Position numbers and translations under genes: made by a program. Shown here one piece after another: positions 51,680 through 60,555 of a stretch of DNA of 64,000 nt (position 1 is its first letter; each line of letters starts with the position of its first letter). Source of the stretch: Leptonema sp964619535 (lineage in GTDB: Bacteria > Spirochaetota > Leptospiria > Leptospirales > Leptonemataceae); assembly GCA_964619535.1 (NCBI GenBank), contig CAZUEX010000005.1, forward strand, positions 134,130 through 198,129, read 5' to 3'. The notes below the pieces were generated by a model. It saw nothing but the letters and a program-made list of their open reading frames with translations. It was not told where the DNA came from and ran no database searches.

Positions 51680-51695
51680 GCCCGGGCGGGCTTTT
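51680..51695 (+). terminator. Weak terminator after dprE2
   Basis: GCCC-GGGC-GGGC is followed by TTTT. The stem is only 4 bp of G-C with a short T-run, so it is a weak candidate. Confidence 0.4.
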
Positions 51696-51733
51696 CGCTT
51701 GCAAGTGGCGTCGATCGTTATTTCTTTTCATCA

Positions 51734-52345
51734 ATGAAACGTATCGCTGTTGCTCTTCTTCTCATGTCTGCTGTGATGTGCAGTCCCGAGCAGCGCTCCA
51801 ATCTCGGTGTTGAGAAGTGGAGTGGCTGGACGCTGGACGGCCAGCATGTGCGGCTGGCCTCCCTTCCTGGACCGGCTCTTGTTGTAAACTTTTACAGTCC
51901 GATCTGCAAGCCCTGTATCGAAGAGCTGCCAGCCCTGGAACGCTTTTACGAGGAAGCAAGGCGTATGGGGGTTCCGATGTTTCTGGCCCTTGAACCAGAT
52001 CTTGAAAAGAATGGCATTGAAGGCCTGCAGTTAACCGATCCCGAGAAGATTCGGGAACAGCTGGTTGCCCGGATGATGCAGGACATTAGCCGGTACAATA
52101 TCAAGATCCCGGTGCTGATTATGGATCCGCCTTTCCAGATTGATGCAGGGAATCTGGTAACCGGTACTCCGGAAACGCTGCTTTTCCGTACTTCACCGCT
52201 CCGTCTTCACTACAATTTCATCGGACCGTTAACCTCGGCGCGAAACGAAGAAGAATTGAAGCGTAGCAGTCGTTACCAATTTGCGTTGTTTAAGTTGAAA
52301 GAAACGGTGTTGTCTGATTCGGCACAGCCCGATGATTCCTATTGA
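51734..52345 (+). CDS. Thioredoxin-like (TlpA-type) lipoprotein
   Basis: A 203-residue exported protein with signal MKRIAVALLLMSAVMC, lipobox AVMC, and a TlpA/ResA thioredoxin domain: VVNFYSPICKPCIEELPALERFYEEA with the active CKPC. A C-terminal region contains the cis-Pro strand VTGTPETLLFR. It is likely a membrane-tethered periplasmic thiol-disulfide reductase. No clear ribosome-binding site is seen. It is convergent with the DsbA-like gene, and the pair may act in the same envelope redox system. Confidence 0.82.
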   Translation: MKRIAVALLLMSAVMCSPEQRSNLGVEKWSGWTLDGQHVRLASLPGPALVVNFYSPICKPCIEELPALERFYEEARRMGVPMFLALEPDLEKNGIEGLQLTDPEKIREQLVARMMQDISRYNIKIPVLIMDPPFQIDAGNLVTGTPETLLFRTSPLRLHYNFIGPLTSARNEEELKRSSRYQFALFKLKETVLSDSAQPDDSY

Positions 52346-52405
52346 TGGACTGTTGATAGACTGAGGTTGGCCGGGAATGACCGAAGCCGTTCCCGGCACT
52401 TATTG

Positions 52406-53419
52406 TCAGTTGGCCAGTTCTTCGTCGATGATCTCGATGAAGGCCTCGGCAGGCTGGGCGCCTGAAAGCAGCCGTCCGTTGATAAAGAAGGCAGGTGTGC
52501 CGGTAACACCGACAGCATTTCCTTCTTCGATGTCGTCTTCAATCTCTGCCAGCACGGCGGGATCCTGTACACAGGCATCGTAACGCGATGCATCGACTCC
52601 GAGAGAAATCGCACGGGCACGAAGTGAATCCGCTTGCAGTGCGGATTTATCACGAGCCGGGTCAAACAGTCCATCAAAGAACGTCCAGAAGGCCTCTGGC
52701 TTTTCTCTGTGCACACAGCTTGCTGCAATGTGGGCATTCATGGCGTTGCGGTGGAAGTCCAGAGGGAAGTCCTTGAAGACAAAGCTGATGCGGTCGCCAT
52801 AACGTTCGCGAAGCTGCCGAGTTGTTTGCTGAGCTCTCATACAGAACGGGCACTCAAAGTCCGTGAATTCTACAATCGTAACCTTTGCATCGGCGCTTCC
52901 GCGCAGTGGTTCGCCTTCCGTTGCAACATCGACCCTCTCGTATGGCAGGTTGTAGCCGTATTTCTTCTTAAGGCGACTGACCTCTGCCTGAATCGCAGCT
53001 TCTCTATTCTGCTGTGCCAGGTAGTTGGCTATGTCGTTCTTGATGCCTTCTCCGGCCCCCTGAAGCTGTCCGCTTTTTTTCAGGTCATTGTAGAAGTTAT
53101 CGACTTCTTCCTGGGTCGGAAGGGCGGCCTTTTGCTGTATGGAGTCCATATAGGCTCGAACGTCCATGCCCTTTTCTGCGGCTTCTTTTTCGATCATTCT
53201 TCTGTGGGCCAGCTCTTGAAGCATTTGCTCAACCTGGGCACGGTACTGTTTCTTCAGGGAGCTTTCGAGCTGAGCCAGTCGCTCTTTCATATGCTCGTCG
53301 CTTTTCAAATCTCTTTCTGTAAGTGTTTCACCGTCCAGTTCAATGTAAGGGCCTTCTGGTTTGCATGCCATCAGCAATGCAACCAGCAAAAGGGACAGAG
53401 ATATTCCGAATTTCTTCAT
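52406..53419 (-). CDS. DsbA-like thioredoxin lipoprotein with SurA-like N-terminus
   Basis: A 337-residue protein. Signal peptide and lipobox LLMAC suggest an anchored lipoprotein. Residues 25-145 are helical and resemble the SurA N-terminal chaperone region (RDLKSDEHMKERLAQLE, ELAHRRMIEKEAAEKGM). Residues 165-335 are a DsbA/DSBA-like domain: VTIVEFTDFECPFCMRAQQ with the active CPFC, and the cis-Pro loop GVTGTPAFFINGRLL. It may catalyse disulfide formation or isomerisation on proteins held by its own N-terminal part. Confidence 0.88.
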   Translation of the reverse strand: MKKFGISLSLLLVALLMACKPEGPYIELDGETLTERDLKSDEHMKERLAQLESSLKKQYRAQVEQMLQELAHRRMIEKEAAEKGMDVRAYMDSIQQKAALPTQEEVDNFYNDLKKSGQLQGAGEGIKNDIANYLAQQNREAAIQAEVSRLKKKYGYNLPYERVDVATEGEPLRGSADAKVTIVEFTDFECPFCMRAQQTTRQLRERYGDRISFVFKDFPLDFHRNAMNAHIAASCVHREKPEAFWTFFDGLFDPARDKSALQADSLRARAISLGVDASRYDACVQDPAVLAEIEDDIEEGNAVGVTGTPAFFINGRLLSGAQPAEAFIEIIDEELAN

Positions 53420-53488
53420 GTTTCGTTCATCCTGAGTTGATTTGTTAGGGTGGGCATCATTCGTCTTTCGTTCTATGCAATGAAAGGG

Positions 53489-54475
53489 TTACGCCTGCAG
53501 GGGAGAGGCGGTCTCGGGCATGGCCTTCATGTACACCAGGCCATCCGGATCTGGTGTACAGAACTCTACGATTGTTGAAGGGCCGATATGCTCAAGTGCC
53601 AGGGATCGCAGACGTGGTTCCAGCTGCTCCTGCCTTGCGCGATCAAAATATACGATGATGCCTGGACCGGATCCAGAAAGTGTCATGCCTGCACATCCTT
53701 CGCGAAGAATAGCCTGTTTCATGGCATCGTATCCTGGAAGCGATTGCGTGCGATATGGCTCATGCAACCGGTCCGAGTTCAGGGCCTGCTCCAGCAGGTC
53801 GATGCGGCCGGAGTGAATATACTCCAGCCAGAGCAGGCATCCGCGCATATTTGCCAGCGCATCGGTTCTGCTGACCGAAGCTGGCAGTGATTGTCGACTT
53901 TCTTCGGTAAAGATGGAGTAGGCAGGTATGAGAACAGCAAGGCCCAATGAGTCGGGCAGACTGTGGCGCAGTACAGTGCGTGCGTCACTGCAGAATACCC
54001 AGCCGCCAACGCGGGCCGGAACGACGTTATCCGGATGTGGCTCGATGTCGAGAAATCCGGCGATCTCGTCGCTGTGGACTTCGGGGTGAAAGCCTGCCTC
54101 TACAGTAGCAAGGAGGGAGTCAACGCCACCGGAGCGCAATATGGCCCATGCCAGGTGAACACCGGCAACGACGGCCATGGCCGATGAACCGAAACCCTTC
54201 CCCGGTGCTGTGGCTGCATCTACAACGGCATTCCAGGCCGGAGCAGGTCCTCCACCCAGTTTGCGATACATATGTTCGTAGGCAGTGCGTATCAGGTTTT
54301 GCTCGGGTGCAATGGGAAGATCCCGGCCTTCCGTATCCACAAGCCGAAAGCTTGCTCCGGTGTCGAAGTCGAAACCGATGGTGTTGTAGAGGGACAAGGC
54401 CAGACCAAAAAGATCAAAGCCAGGGCCCAGGTTTGCTGTTGTTGCCGGTATGCGGAGGATCAAAGAAGGATTCAT
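53489..54475 (-). CDS. thrB: Homoserine kinase
   Basis: A 328-residue GHMP kinase that phosphorylates homoserine on the threonine pathway. The N-terminus LILRIPATTANLGPGFDLFGLALSLYN is typical for ThrB, the GHMP ATP loop is APGKGFGSSAMAVVAGVHLA, and the C-terminal GCAGMTLSGSGPGIIVYFDR is the last motif. The start overlaps the bactofilin stop by ATGA. Other threonine genes are not in the window. Confidence 0.92.
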   Translation of the reverse strand: MNPSLILRIPATTANLGPGFDLFGLALSLYNTIGFDFDTGASFRLVDTEGRDLPIAPEQNLIRTAYEHMYRKLGGGPAPAWNAVVDAATAPGKGFGSSAMAVVAGVHLAWAILRSGGVDSLLATVEAGFHPEVHSDEIAGFLDIEPHPDNVVPARVGGWVFCSDARTVLRHSLPDSLGLAVLIPAYSIFTEESRQSLPASVSRTDALANMRGCLLWLEYIHSGRIDLLEQALNSDRLHEPYRTQSLPGYDAMKQAILREGCAGMTLSGSGPGIIVYFDRARQEQLEPRLRSLALEHIGPSTIVEFCTPDPDGLVYMKAMPETASPLQA

Positions 54476-54792
54476 GGATTATCCATGATGCAGCTGCCGG
54501 TGAACTTCGAGCCGGCTTCGATCTCAAGTTCCTGACAGCGCAGGTCTCCGTGCATACGAGCAGTGCGTCGCAGGGAAATCCTTTTACCGGCAATGACATT
54601 GCCTGTCAGTTCGCCTTCCAGCTGCATCGATTCAGTTTTGATATCGGCTTCCACCTTTCCGTCAGCACCGATAATCAATTCCCCTGTCGACTGAATGGTG
54701 CCCTGAAAGGAACCGTTGATGCGTACGGTGTGGTCGAATTTCAGATTGCCGCGAAAGCGGATATCCTCGCTCAGAATGGTGGTGAGCTGCAT
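54472..54792 (-). CDS. Bactofilin-family cytoskeletal protein
   Basis: A 106-residue bactofilin: a single right-handed beta-helix with regular short repeats (IRFRGNLKFDHTVRINGSFQG, TGELIIGADGKVEADIKTES, ELTGNVIAGKRISLRRTARMHGDL). Bactofilins polymerise without nucleotides and help shape cells; leptospiral relatives affect the helical form. It overlaps thrB by 4 bp. Divergent from the membrane-protein gene at 54861. Confidence 0.92.
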   Translation of the reverse strand: MQLTTILSEDIRFRGNLKFDHTVRINGSFQGTIQSTGELIIGADGKVEADIKTESMQLEGELTGNVIAGKRISLRRTARMHGDLRCQELEIEAGSKFTGSCIMDNP

Positions 54793-54860
54793 AATATCGT
54801 GAAAATTGGCCGCTGTCCTGGAACGTCAACTCTTTCCGAAAAAAACTCAAGGATCACTGC

Positions 54861-55682
54861 ATGCAGCCGTTTCTAACAATGATGCAGGCAGAAATGAAAG
54901 AGCCCGGCGTGGATTACAGGCGGGTGTGGAGGGTACGTCCATGCCGCCGGGAAGGATACAACAAGACCTACATCGGTGAGTTTCCCGACGGTAGTCGGGT
55001 AGAGCTGGACTACAATTTTGCCCGGGAGCTCGTCCGGATCGAGTATCATGAAGACGAGCGTACCTACATCGCTGTTATCAAAAAGGGCGTTCTGTTACAG
55101 GAAAGGGATTTTGCCACGAATCGTGTGGTCGATCTTCATCGCCGGATGCGTCCGCTGGCAAAGTACTTTCAGTACTTCCCCGACAATCACGTCTTACGTT
55201 CGCTGGATGGAATCTACGACCTGCCTGCACAGTCATTGATCCCTGAAAGTACGCGCACGCGTGACTTTCTAAGATGGCAGAATATCAGGCAGAAAACGTT
55301 CAAAGATCTGCTGCGTGATTACCTTCGTGCGAAGCGGCTGGACGAAAACAAGCAGCGCCCATGGTATAGAAGATTTCTTCGTCGTCTGCCAGCCGATATG
55401 TTTGATCTGGGCATGGCTTTGATTCCCATCTCCATGTTTTTCAAGCGGGAGCTCAGCCCGGAAGCCCTGGCCTTTGTACTGGGAATGCTTGGCTTTGCCA
55501 CGGGTGGACTGGATGCCTTCTGGCGTCAGCGCAGTCCGCTGATTCTAAAGGGGCTGTTGTTTCTTTTGCCCGCTTCTGCCATCTTCTGGTTGAAGCTGCA
55601 ACTGGAGCAATGGGCAATCTTTGATCCCATGCCTGACGTTATCCTTACGTATCTGAAGGCAGTTCTTGCTCAGCACGTGTAA
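54861..55682 (+). CDS. Membrane protein of unknown function
   Basis: A 273-residue protein: a soluble N-terminal domain of about 170 residues (RVELDYNFARELVRIEYHEDE, LHRRMRPLAKYFQYFPDNHV) followed by three hydrophobic segments (ADMFDLGMALIPISMFF; LAFVLGMLGFATGGL; LILKGLLFLLPASAIFWLKL). I do not recognise the family. It ends 54 bp before the convergent S1-domain gene, with a strong hairpin between. Confidence 0.65.
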   Translation: MQPFLTMMQAEMKEPGVDYRRVWRVRPCRREGYNKTYIGEFPDGSRVELDYNFARELVRIEYHEDERTYIAVIKKGVLLQERDFATNRVVDLHRRMRPLAKYFQYFPDNHVLRSLDGIYDLPAQSLIPESTRTRDFLRWQNIRQKTFKDLLRDYLRAKRLDENKQRPWYRRFLRRLPADMFDLGMALIPISMFFKRELSPEALAFVLGMLGFATGGLDAFWRQRSPLILKGLLFLLPASAIFWLKLQLEQWAIFDPMPDVILTYLKAVLAQHV

Positions 55683-55685
55683 CGG

Positions 55686-55716
55686 TGCAGAACCGGACAT
55701 GTCATCCGGTTCTGCA
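55686..55716. terminator. Bidirectional stem between convergent genes
   Basis: A perfect 12-bp stem, TGCAGAACCGGA/TCCGGTTCTGCA, with a 7-nt loop sits 4 bp after one stop codon and 20 bp before the other. It lacks a T-run on either side, so termination strength is uncertain. Confidence 0.7.
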
Positions 55717-55735
55717 GATTCAATGAAAACAGTCC

Positions 55736-56899
55736 TTACTTCTTCTGATTCAGGGACTGCATCAGGATGCGTCCGAAGCTTGAAATGTCTTCTTCTTCCT
55801 GCTCTGCGCCGGTAGCCATATACTGTTCGAATTCGGCGCGATCGAGCATCTCCTTTGCACGGCTGATAGACAGGGAGATCTTCTGCTGCTCTCTGTTGAT
55901 ATCCATAATCGCAGCCTGCACCTGTTGGCCCTTTTGAAACTCTCTGTCAAAGGGGGTGCCGCGCGGAACGCCTGTTTCCGAGGCAGGAATGAGTCCACGA
56001 AAACCGTCAGGAAGCTTCACAAAGACGCCAAAAGGACGGATGTTTTCGACCGTGACGGTAAGCAGTTCGCCTGCCTGGAACGGCAGGGCTCCCTGCCAGG
56101 GGTTCTGCTGCAGTTCTTTCAGTGAAAGGGTGATGCGATCCTCTTTCCAGTTCACCGACATCACCTTGACGCGAACCTCTTCGCCGCTCTTCAGGACTTC
56201 AGAAGGATGACCTACGCGCTTGTAAGAGAGCTCCGATAACGGAATCAGGCCTTCCACACCGCCACCGATGTCTACGAAGGCACCGAAATCGCGAAGGGAT
56301 GTTACCGTTCCCTGGATAATAGATCCTTCTTCCAGAACCGAGATCATCTGCTCTTTGCTTCTCTGTCGCTCTGATTCCAGGTATTGCTTATGAGAAACAA
56401 CGACGTTGCGATCAGGGGCTTCAATAAGAAGGAATTTTAGCTGAGCGTTCTTTTCGGGCTCACCTTCCATCTGCGAGGCCGGGCAGAAGGCCGTCTCGTC
56501 GCCAAGCTGAATCTCATAACCGCCTTTGATAGGCCGGAGGACCTTGCCTGTCATCGGAGTGCGATTCTCGAAGGCTCGTCTGAGAATCGTTCGTGCGATG
56601 GGGCCGGCGGGGAAAATGGTAAAGATACGTTCGCCGTTTTTCTCTTGCAGGAAGAAGGCTTCGATCTGTTCGCCCGGATTGACCGTTACGTTTCCGTCAG
56701 CATCCAGAAGCTGATCGCGAGGGATTACGCCTGCTCCAAAGGCAGAGTTCACAAAAATAAATTCCGGATCCCGGATATCCGTTACACGCAGTGTGACGCT
56801 TTCGCCAGGCTCGGCCCCTCTCTTCTTCTCGATGGAGCTCAGGTATAGTTTGCCCATCTGTGAGTTTAATCTATCTCGTCCTACGTGTTTGCTTTTCAT
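55736..56899 (-). CDS. S1 RNA-binding-domain protein (RpsA-like)
   Basis: A 387-residue protein with about four S1-type OB folds. Two are clear: LEEGSIIQGTVTSLRDFGAFVDIGG to WKEDRITLSLK (residues 190-260), and LTVTVENIRPFGVFVKLPDGF to REQQKISLSISR. The first half has two weaker ones. It resembles shortened spirochaete RpsA homologues, so it may be the ribosomal protein S1 or a regulatory relative. ATG 56899 is preceded by GAGGATGAT; another ATG at 56857 is possible. Confidence 0.85.
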   Translation of the reverse strand: MKSKHVGRDRLNSQMGKLYLSSIEKKRGAEPGESVTLRVTDIRDPEFIFVNSAFGAGVIPRDQLLDADGNVTVNPGEQIEAFFLQEKNGERIFTIFPAGPIARTILRRAFENRTPMTGKVLRPIKGGYEIQLGDETAFCPASQMEGEPEKNAQLKFLLIEAPDRNVVVSHKQYLESERQRSKEQMISVLEEGSIIQGTVTSLRDFGAFVDIGGGVEGLIPLSELSYKRVGHPSEVLKSGEEVRVKVMSVNWKEDRITLSLKELQQNPWQGALPFQAGELLTVTVENIRPFGVFVKLPDGFRGLIPASETGVPRGTPFDREFQKGQQVQAAIMDINREQQKISLSISRAKEMLDRAEFEQYMATGAEQEEEDISSFGRILMQSLNQKK

Positions 56900-56958
56900 A
56901 TCATCCTCGAAATGTATTGGTCACCTGACCGTAAAATCATCATACTGCTAAGCCTGTT

Positions 56959-59403
56959 TCAGTCGCGAAAGCGAATACGCACACCCTTTTGTTCGCCCAG
57001 TTCTTCTGGAGTAATACCAAGTTCCTTCATCAGAAGCTCGCGCTGGTCATAGATTCTTGTTTCATCACTGATACCGCAGATCGCCTCCATGGGAGGTCTG
57101 AGTGTCTGACCTTTCATCTGGGTCGGAGCAAGGGCCCAGCCGTTACAGCCGACAGAAATGACGTCATGGGGGGGACGGTTCCCGTCGGAGCGGTCCCTGA
57201 ACGAAGGAGAGGGTGTACCGATCTTTCGGTAATATCGCCTCATGACAGAGCCCAGAACGGGAGTGGCAATGGTGCCGCCTGCCTGGCCCGGGCCCAGCGT
57301 GATGGTCGATTTATCAAAGCCGAACCAGATAACCGTTGTGAACTGCGGATTAAAAGACGTTACCCAGGCATCGGACCAGCTCGAGGTGGTGCCGGTTTTT
57401 GCTGCCATATCACCGGAAAAGCCACCCTGTCCCGGTGTTCTCAGGCCACGGGTAACCGTGCCCGCGTCTGCCGTGCGGATCATCATCTGTCGCAGGATGA
57501 AGGCCAGACCAGGCTCAATGACCTGGATCCTGTTGTTCTTGGTCATCGTATGGATTGCCTCGCGAACAGTACGCTCCTGGCTGTAGATGATATCGCCGCC
57601 TGATGTGCGAACAGAACGGATGGCATAGGGGATGACGTTCTTTCCGTCATTGGCGATGATCGACGTGGCCGTGGCAAGCTCCAGGGGCGTAACCTCGCTG
57701 GAACCCAGTGAAAGGGCAGGGTCGTAGTTGAAACGCCGCGGGCTGGTGATCTTCATCATACGCATCGCCAGATTGACGATAGGTGTGGGACCAACCTTGT
57801 AATAGGTCTGTACAGAGCACGTATTTAAAGAGTAGGCCATCGCCATCGTTGCCGGCACAAGTCCCATAAAGCCTTCATCGTAGTTCGACGGAGCCCATGA
57901 GCTGCCATCATCGGCAATGTTATACAGTGGGGCGTCATTGAGAGGGGTCATTGAGTTGATGACCCGCCGCTCCAGGGCAGCTCCGTAAACAAAGATCTTG
58001 AAGGCGGAGCCGGGCTGTCTGCGTGCAAACAAGGCCCTGTTGAACTGGTTCTGTGGCGAGAATTCGCGCCCGCCGATCATGGCCGTGATACCGCCCGTGG
58101 CATGATTGAGGCTTAGAAAGGCGCCTTCTACGTTCAGGTTTTCGGTGAAGTCTCTGGTTAACTTCCGCAGTTCTTCAAAGGCCGCCGCTTCGCGATCGGC
58201 AGGCGTAAAATACGTAAGGAGCTGGGCTGCATCGAGCAAACCGTTCTCCATATATTTCTGCAGATGCTGGCCCGGGGTCAGCCCTGAAATAACAGGCCCT
58301 CCGACAGGAACGATACTGGACAGAAGGCGGTGAATGCCAAACAGGCTCATGTCGACGCCTGCCTTGCCCGAGCTCTTTGCATAGCTGCGCCCGATTCTGT
58401 TGGCGCTTGCCAAGGCCCGATCCATCTCTTCCTGGGCTATAAGCTGCTGGTCCAGGTCAAGGGTGGTGTGGACGCGCAACCCACCGCTGTAAAGCAGCTC
58501 CTCGCCAACATCGGGATGCTGTTCGAGGACCGTGCGCACGTACTCGGTAAAGTAGGGGGCCAGGTCAAGACGTTCGGAACGGATGTTTTTCGAGGGCGAG
58601 CGTACGATAAAATAGCCCCAGTAATGGTCCCAGAAATCCCGGTGGATCTTTTCTGCCTGATCGGCACTGATATAGCCTGCATCCACCATGCGCTCCAGTA
58701 CGAACTGATGCTGGGCCTTTGCATTCTCCGGATATTTGTACGGGGAGTATTCTACCGGTGATTTGGGTAGCCGGGCAAGCAAGGCCGCTTCGCCCAGGGT
58801 CAGGTCCTCGACGCGTTTATCAAAGTAGACCGAGGCGGCGCAGTTCAGGCCCTCGCAGCCATGCCCCAGGTAGATGACGTTGAAATAGAGCTCCAGAATC
58901 TCTTCTTTTGAAAAGGCCTCTTCGATCTTCAGGGCCAGGATGGTTTCTCGAATCTTCTGCGTAAAGGTCCGGGAGCGTTTTTTCTCTGCATTCAGGTAGA
59001 TCTGCTTCGCCACCTGCTGTGTCAGGGTGGAGCCGCCCTGTACGATGCGTCCGGCCATGATGTTCTTGATGGCTGCACGGAAGATGCCCGGAACATCAAA
59101 GCCATGGTGGTGATAGAAGTGATCGTCTTCGACGGCCAGAAAGGCCTGGATGACCTCTGGCGGGATGCGATCGTAGCGGGTTAGATCCTGGCGGTGCCGG
59201 TAGATCTCGGCAAACAGCCTTCCCCGGATGTCGTAGAGCCGGGTGGGTCTGGACGGGCGGTAACCTGCCAGCAGGGAAAGGTCGCCCTCTGCCACGGTAC
59301 CGATCACTGCGCCGAAGGCCACACCGCCGACCAGGGCTGCAAAAAGCAGCAGGACTACAAAATACCTGTAAAATCGTCGTTCTTGAACTTTTTTTTCTTC
59401 CAT
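56959..59403 (-). CDS. Bifunctional penicillin-binding protein 1A
   Basis: An 814-residue class A PBP that polymerises and cross-links peptidoglycan. One N-terminal membrane helix (YFVVLLLFAALVGGVAFGAVI) precedes the GT51 domain (LAVEDDHFYHHHGFDVPGIF with the catalytic Glu, and GGSTLTQQVAKQIYL). The transpeptidase domain has SxxK (PGSAFKIFVYG), SxN (AYSLNTCSVQ) and KTG (MAAKTGTTSSWSDAW). Frame complete. Divergent from the rhomboid-like gene with 56 bp between starts. Confidence 0.95.
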   Translation of the reverse strand: MEEKKVQERRFYRYFVVLLLFAALVGGVAFGAVIGTVAEGDLSLLAGYRPSRPTRLYDIRGRLFAEIYRHRQDLTRYDRIPPEVIQAFLAVEDDHFYHHHGFDVPGIFRAAIKNIMAGRIVQGGSTLTQQVAKQIYLNAEKKRSRTFTQKIRETILALKIEEAFSKEEILELYFNVIYLGHGCEGLNCAASVYFDKRVEDLTLGEAALLARLPKSPVEYSPYKYPENAKAQHQFVLERMVDAGYISADQAEKIHRDFWDHYWGYFIVRSPSKNIRSERLDLAPYFTEYVRTVLEQHPDVGEELLYSGGLRVHTTLDLDQQLIAQEEMDRALASANRIGRSYAKSSGKAGVDMSLFGIHRLLSSIVPVGGPVISGLTPGQHLQKYMENGLLDAAQLLTYFTPADREAAAFEELRKLTRDFTENLNVEGAFLSLNHATGGITAMIGGREFSPQNQFNRALFARRQPGSAFKIFVYGAALERRVINSMTPLNDAPLYNIADDGSSWAPSNYDEGFMGLVPATMAMAYSLNTCSVQTYYKVGPTPIVNLAMRMMKITSPRRFNYDPALSLGSSEVTPLELATATSIIANDGKNVIPYAIRSVRTSGGDIIYSQERTVREAIHTMTKNNRIQVIEPGLAFILRQMMIRTADAGTVTRGLRTPGQGGFSGDMAAKTGTTSSWSDAWVTSFNPQFTTVIWFGFDKSTITLGPGQAGGTIATPVLGSVMRRYYRKIGTPSPSFRDRSDGNRPPHDVISVGCNGWALAPTQMKGQTLRPPMEAICGISDETRIYDQRELLMKELGITPEELGEQKGVRIRFRD

Positions 59404-59459
59404 ACCTGGTTTCTTCCTGGTTCTACTTGCATGGCAGCATACGCAAAGGATCTAAGCTC

Positions 59460-60368
59460 ATGCAGCAGGGATACGAAATCCAATATCCAGTCACATCGGA
59501 CGGAATCCTCAGGCTGATGGTTCTCTTTGTCCTGGCCTTTCTGGTTCAGCTCGTATTTACGCTGTTATTCAATCCCGGCCCGGGCTACCTGACTCCGCTC
59601 ATCCTCTCTGCAGGTCAGGATTTCCAACCCCTCTCCCTGATCACACATTTTTTTGTAAATGGACCGGTTGGTTTTTCAGGGGTGATCCACCTGCTTTTTG
59701 AGCTTCTGATTCTCTGGAGCTTTGGCTCCGAACTGGACCGGCTGTGGGGCAGCCGTAATTTCTACAGCTTTTTCTTCTTTTCGCAGATGCTTGGCGGCCT
59801 CTTTACCGTCGCCCTCGGTTTGGCTCTCGGGCAGCCGTGGAACGCCTATGGCTTCGGCGGCGGCCTGGCCGCTATGATGGTCGCCTATGGCGTGCTCTGG
59901 CCGAACCGCCAGGCCCTTTTTATGTTTATCTTTCCGCTGCGCATGAAGTGGATCGTGCTCATCCTGTTTATCTTTTTACTTATGGGACGGACCGACACGC
60001 TTGTCATGCAGCTGGCCAGCGCGGCCTCCGGCGTCCTCTTTCTTTTCTTGAAGTCCCGCAGCGGCCGGCTCTATCAGGATAGCTATTCCGGCAATCCGTA
60101 TTATTCGACGCGTTCATCGAGCCAGCCCGCCTCGCGTTTCGCCGCCGGCGCCGATACCGAAAAGATGGGCATGGTCGCCCGCTTCAAGGCCCGGCTCGAA
60201 GAGCAGAAGAAAAAGAAGCGGCTCGATAAGAAGCGTAAAGAGATCGAGCGCCGTATCGAGATGAAAGAAGAGGTCGATCGTCTGCTTGAGAAGATCTCAA
60301 GGGAAGGCATGGACTCGCTTTCGCGCAAAGAGAAGACCTTTCTCGATAAGGCATCGAAGGAGCTATAA
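59460..60368 (+). CDS. Rhomboid-fold membrane protein, catalytic residues missing
   Basis: A 302-residue protein with six hydrophobic segments in the first 200 residues in rhomboid order: HLLFELLILWSFGSELDRLWG (helix 2), then the position of the GxSG motif reads AYGFGGGLAAMMVAYG with Gly in place of Ser, and the last helix reads MQLASAASGVLFLFL where the catalytic His of HxxHxxG should be. Both catalytic residues are therefore absent. A long charged coiled coil follows (EEQKKKKRLDKKRKEIERRI). I start at ATG 59460 with AAAGGA upstream. From about 59830 the sequence looks more GC-rich than its neighbours. Confidence 0.8.
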   Translation: MQQGYEIQYPVTSDGILRLMVLFVLAFLVQLVFTLLFNPGPGYLTPLILSAGQDFQPLSLITHFFVNGPVGFSGVIHLLFELLILWSFGSELDRLWGSRNFYSFFFFSQMLGGLFTVALGLALGQPWNAYGFGGGLAAMMVAYGVLWPNRQALFMFIFPLRMKWIVLILFIFLLMGRTDTLVMQLASAASGVLFLFLKSRSGRLYQDSYSGNPYYSTRSSSQPASRFAAGADTEKMGMVARFKARLEEQKKKKRLDKKRKEIERRIEMKEEVDRLLEKISREGMDSLSRKEKTFLDKASKEL

Positions 60369-60387
60369 GAGGCCCGTCGGCATCTGT

Positions 60388-60405
60388 CCCCTTCGGCCGG
60401 AGGGG
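60388..60405 (+). terminator. Stem after the rhomboid-like gene
   Basis: CCCCTTCGG-CCGGAGGGG is a near-perfect 18-bp inverted repeat with one G-U pair, followed by AAACCTCCTT. As a hairpin it needs a few unpaired loop bases. No clear T-run. Confidence 0.5.
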
Positions 60406-60494
60406 AAACCTCCTTGTTGTAAATCCGGGTCTCCCGCTTTCCTCCCCGGCTGCCCACCCCTGTGGCGCGCAAGAATTCATGGTCGGTTTTTCCG

Positions 60495-60530
60495 TTGACA
60501 GCCCCCCCCCTTTATCTGGCAAACTGTTAG
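60495..60530 (+). promoter_or_regulatory. TTGACA box followed by a C9 tract
   Basis: A consensus -35 TTGACA (60495-60500) is followed by G and nine C (60502-60510). The nearest -10-like word, TATCTG (60513-60518), lies only 12 bp downstream; other candidates (TGTTAG at 60525) are 24 bp away. Neither has the usual 16-18 bp spacing. The lipoprotein start at 60556 has its own site, TGGAGG, 6 nt upstream. Confidence 0.5.
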
Positions 60531-60555
60531 AAAATAACAAACATGGAGGCCATTT

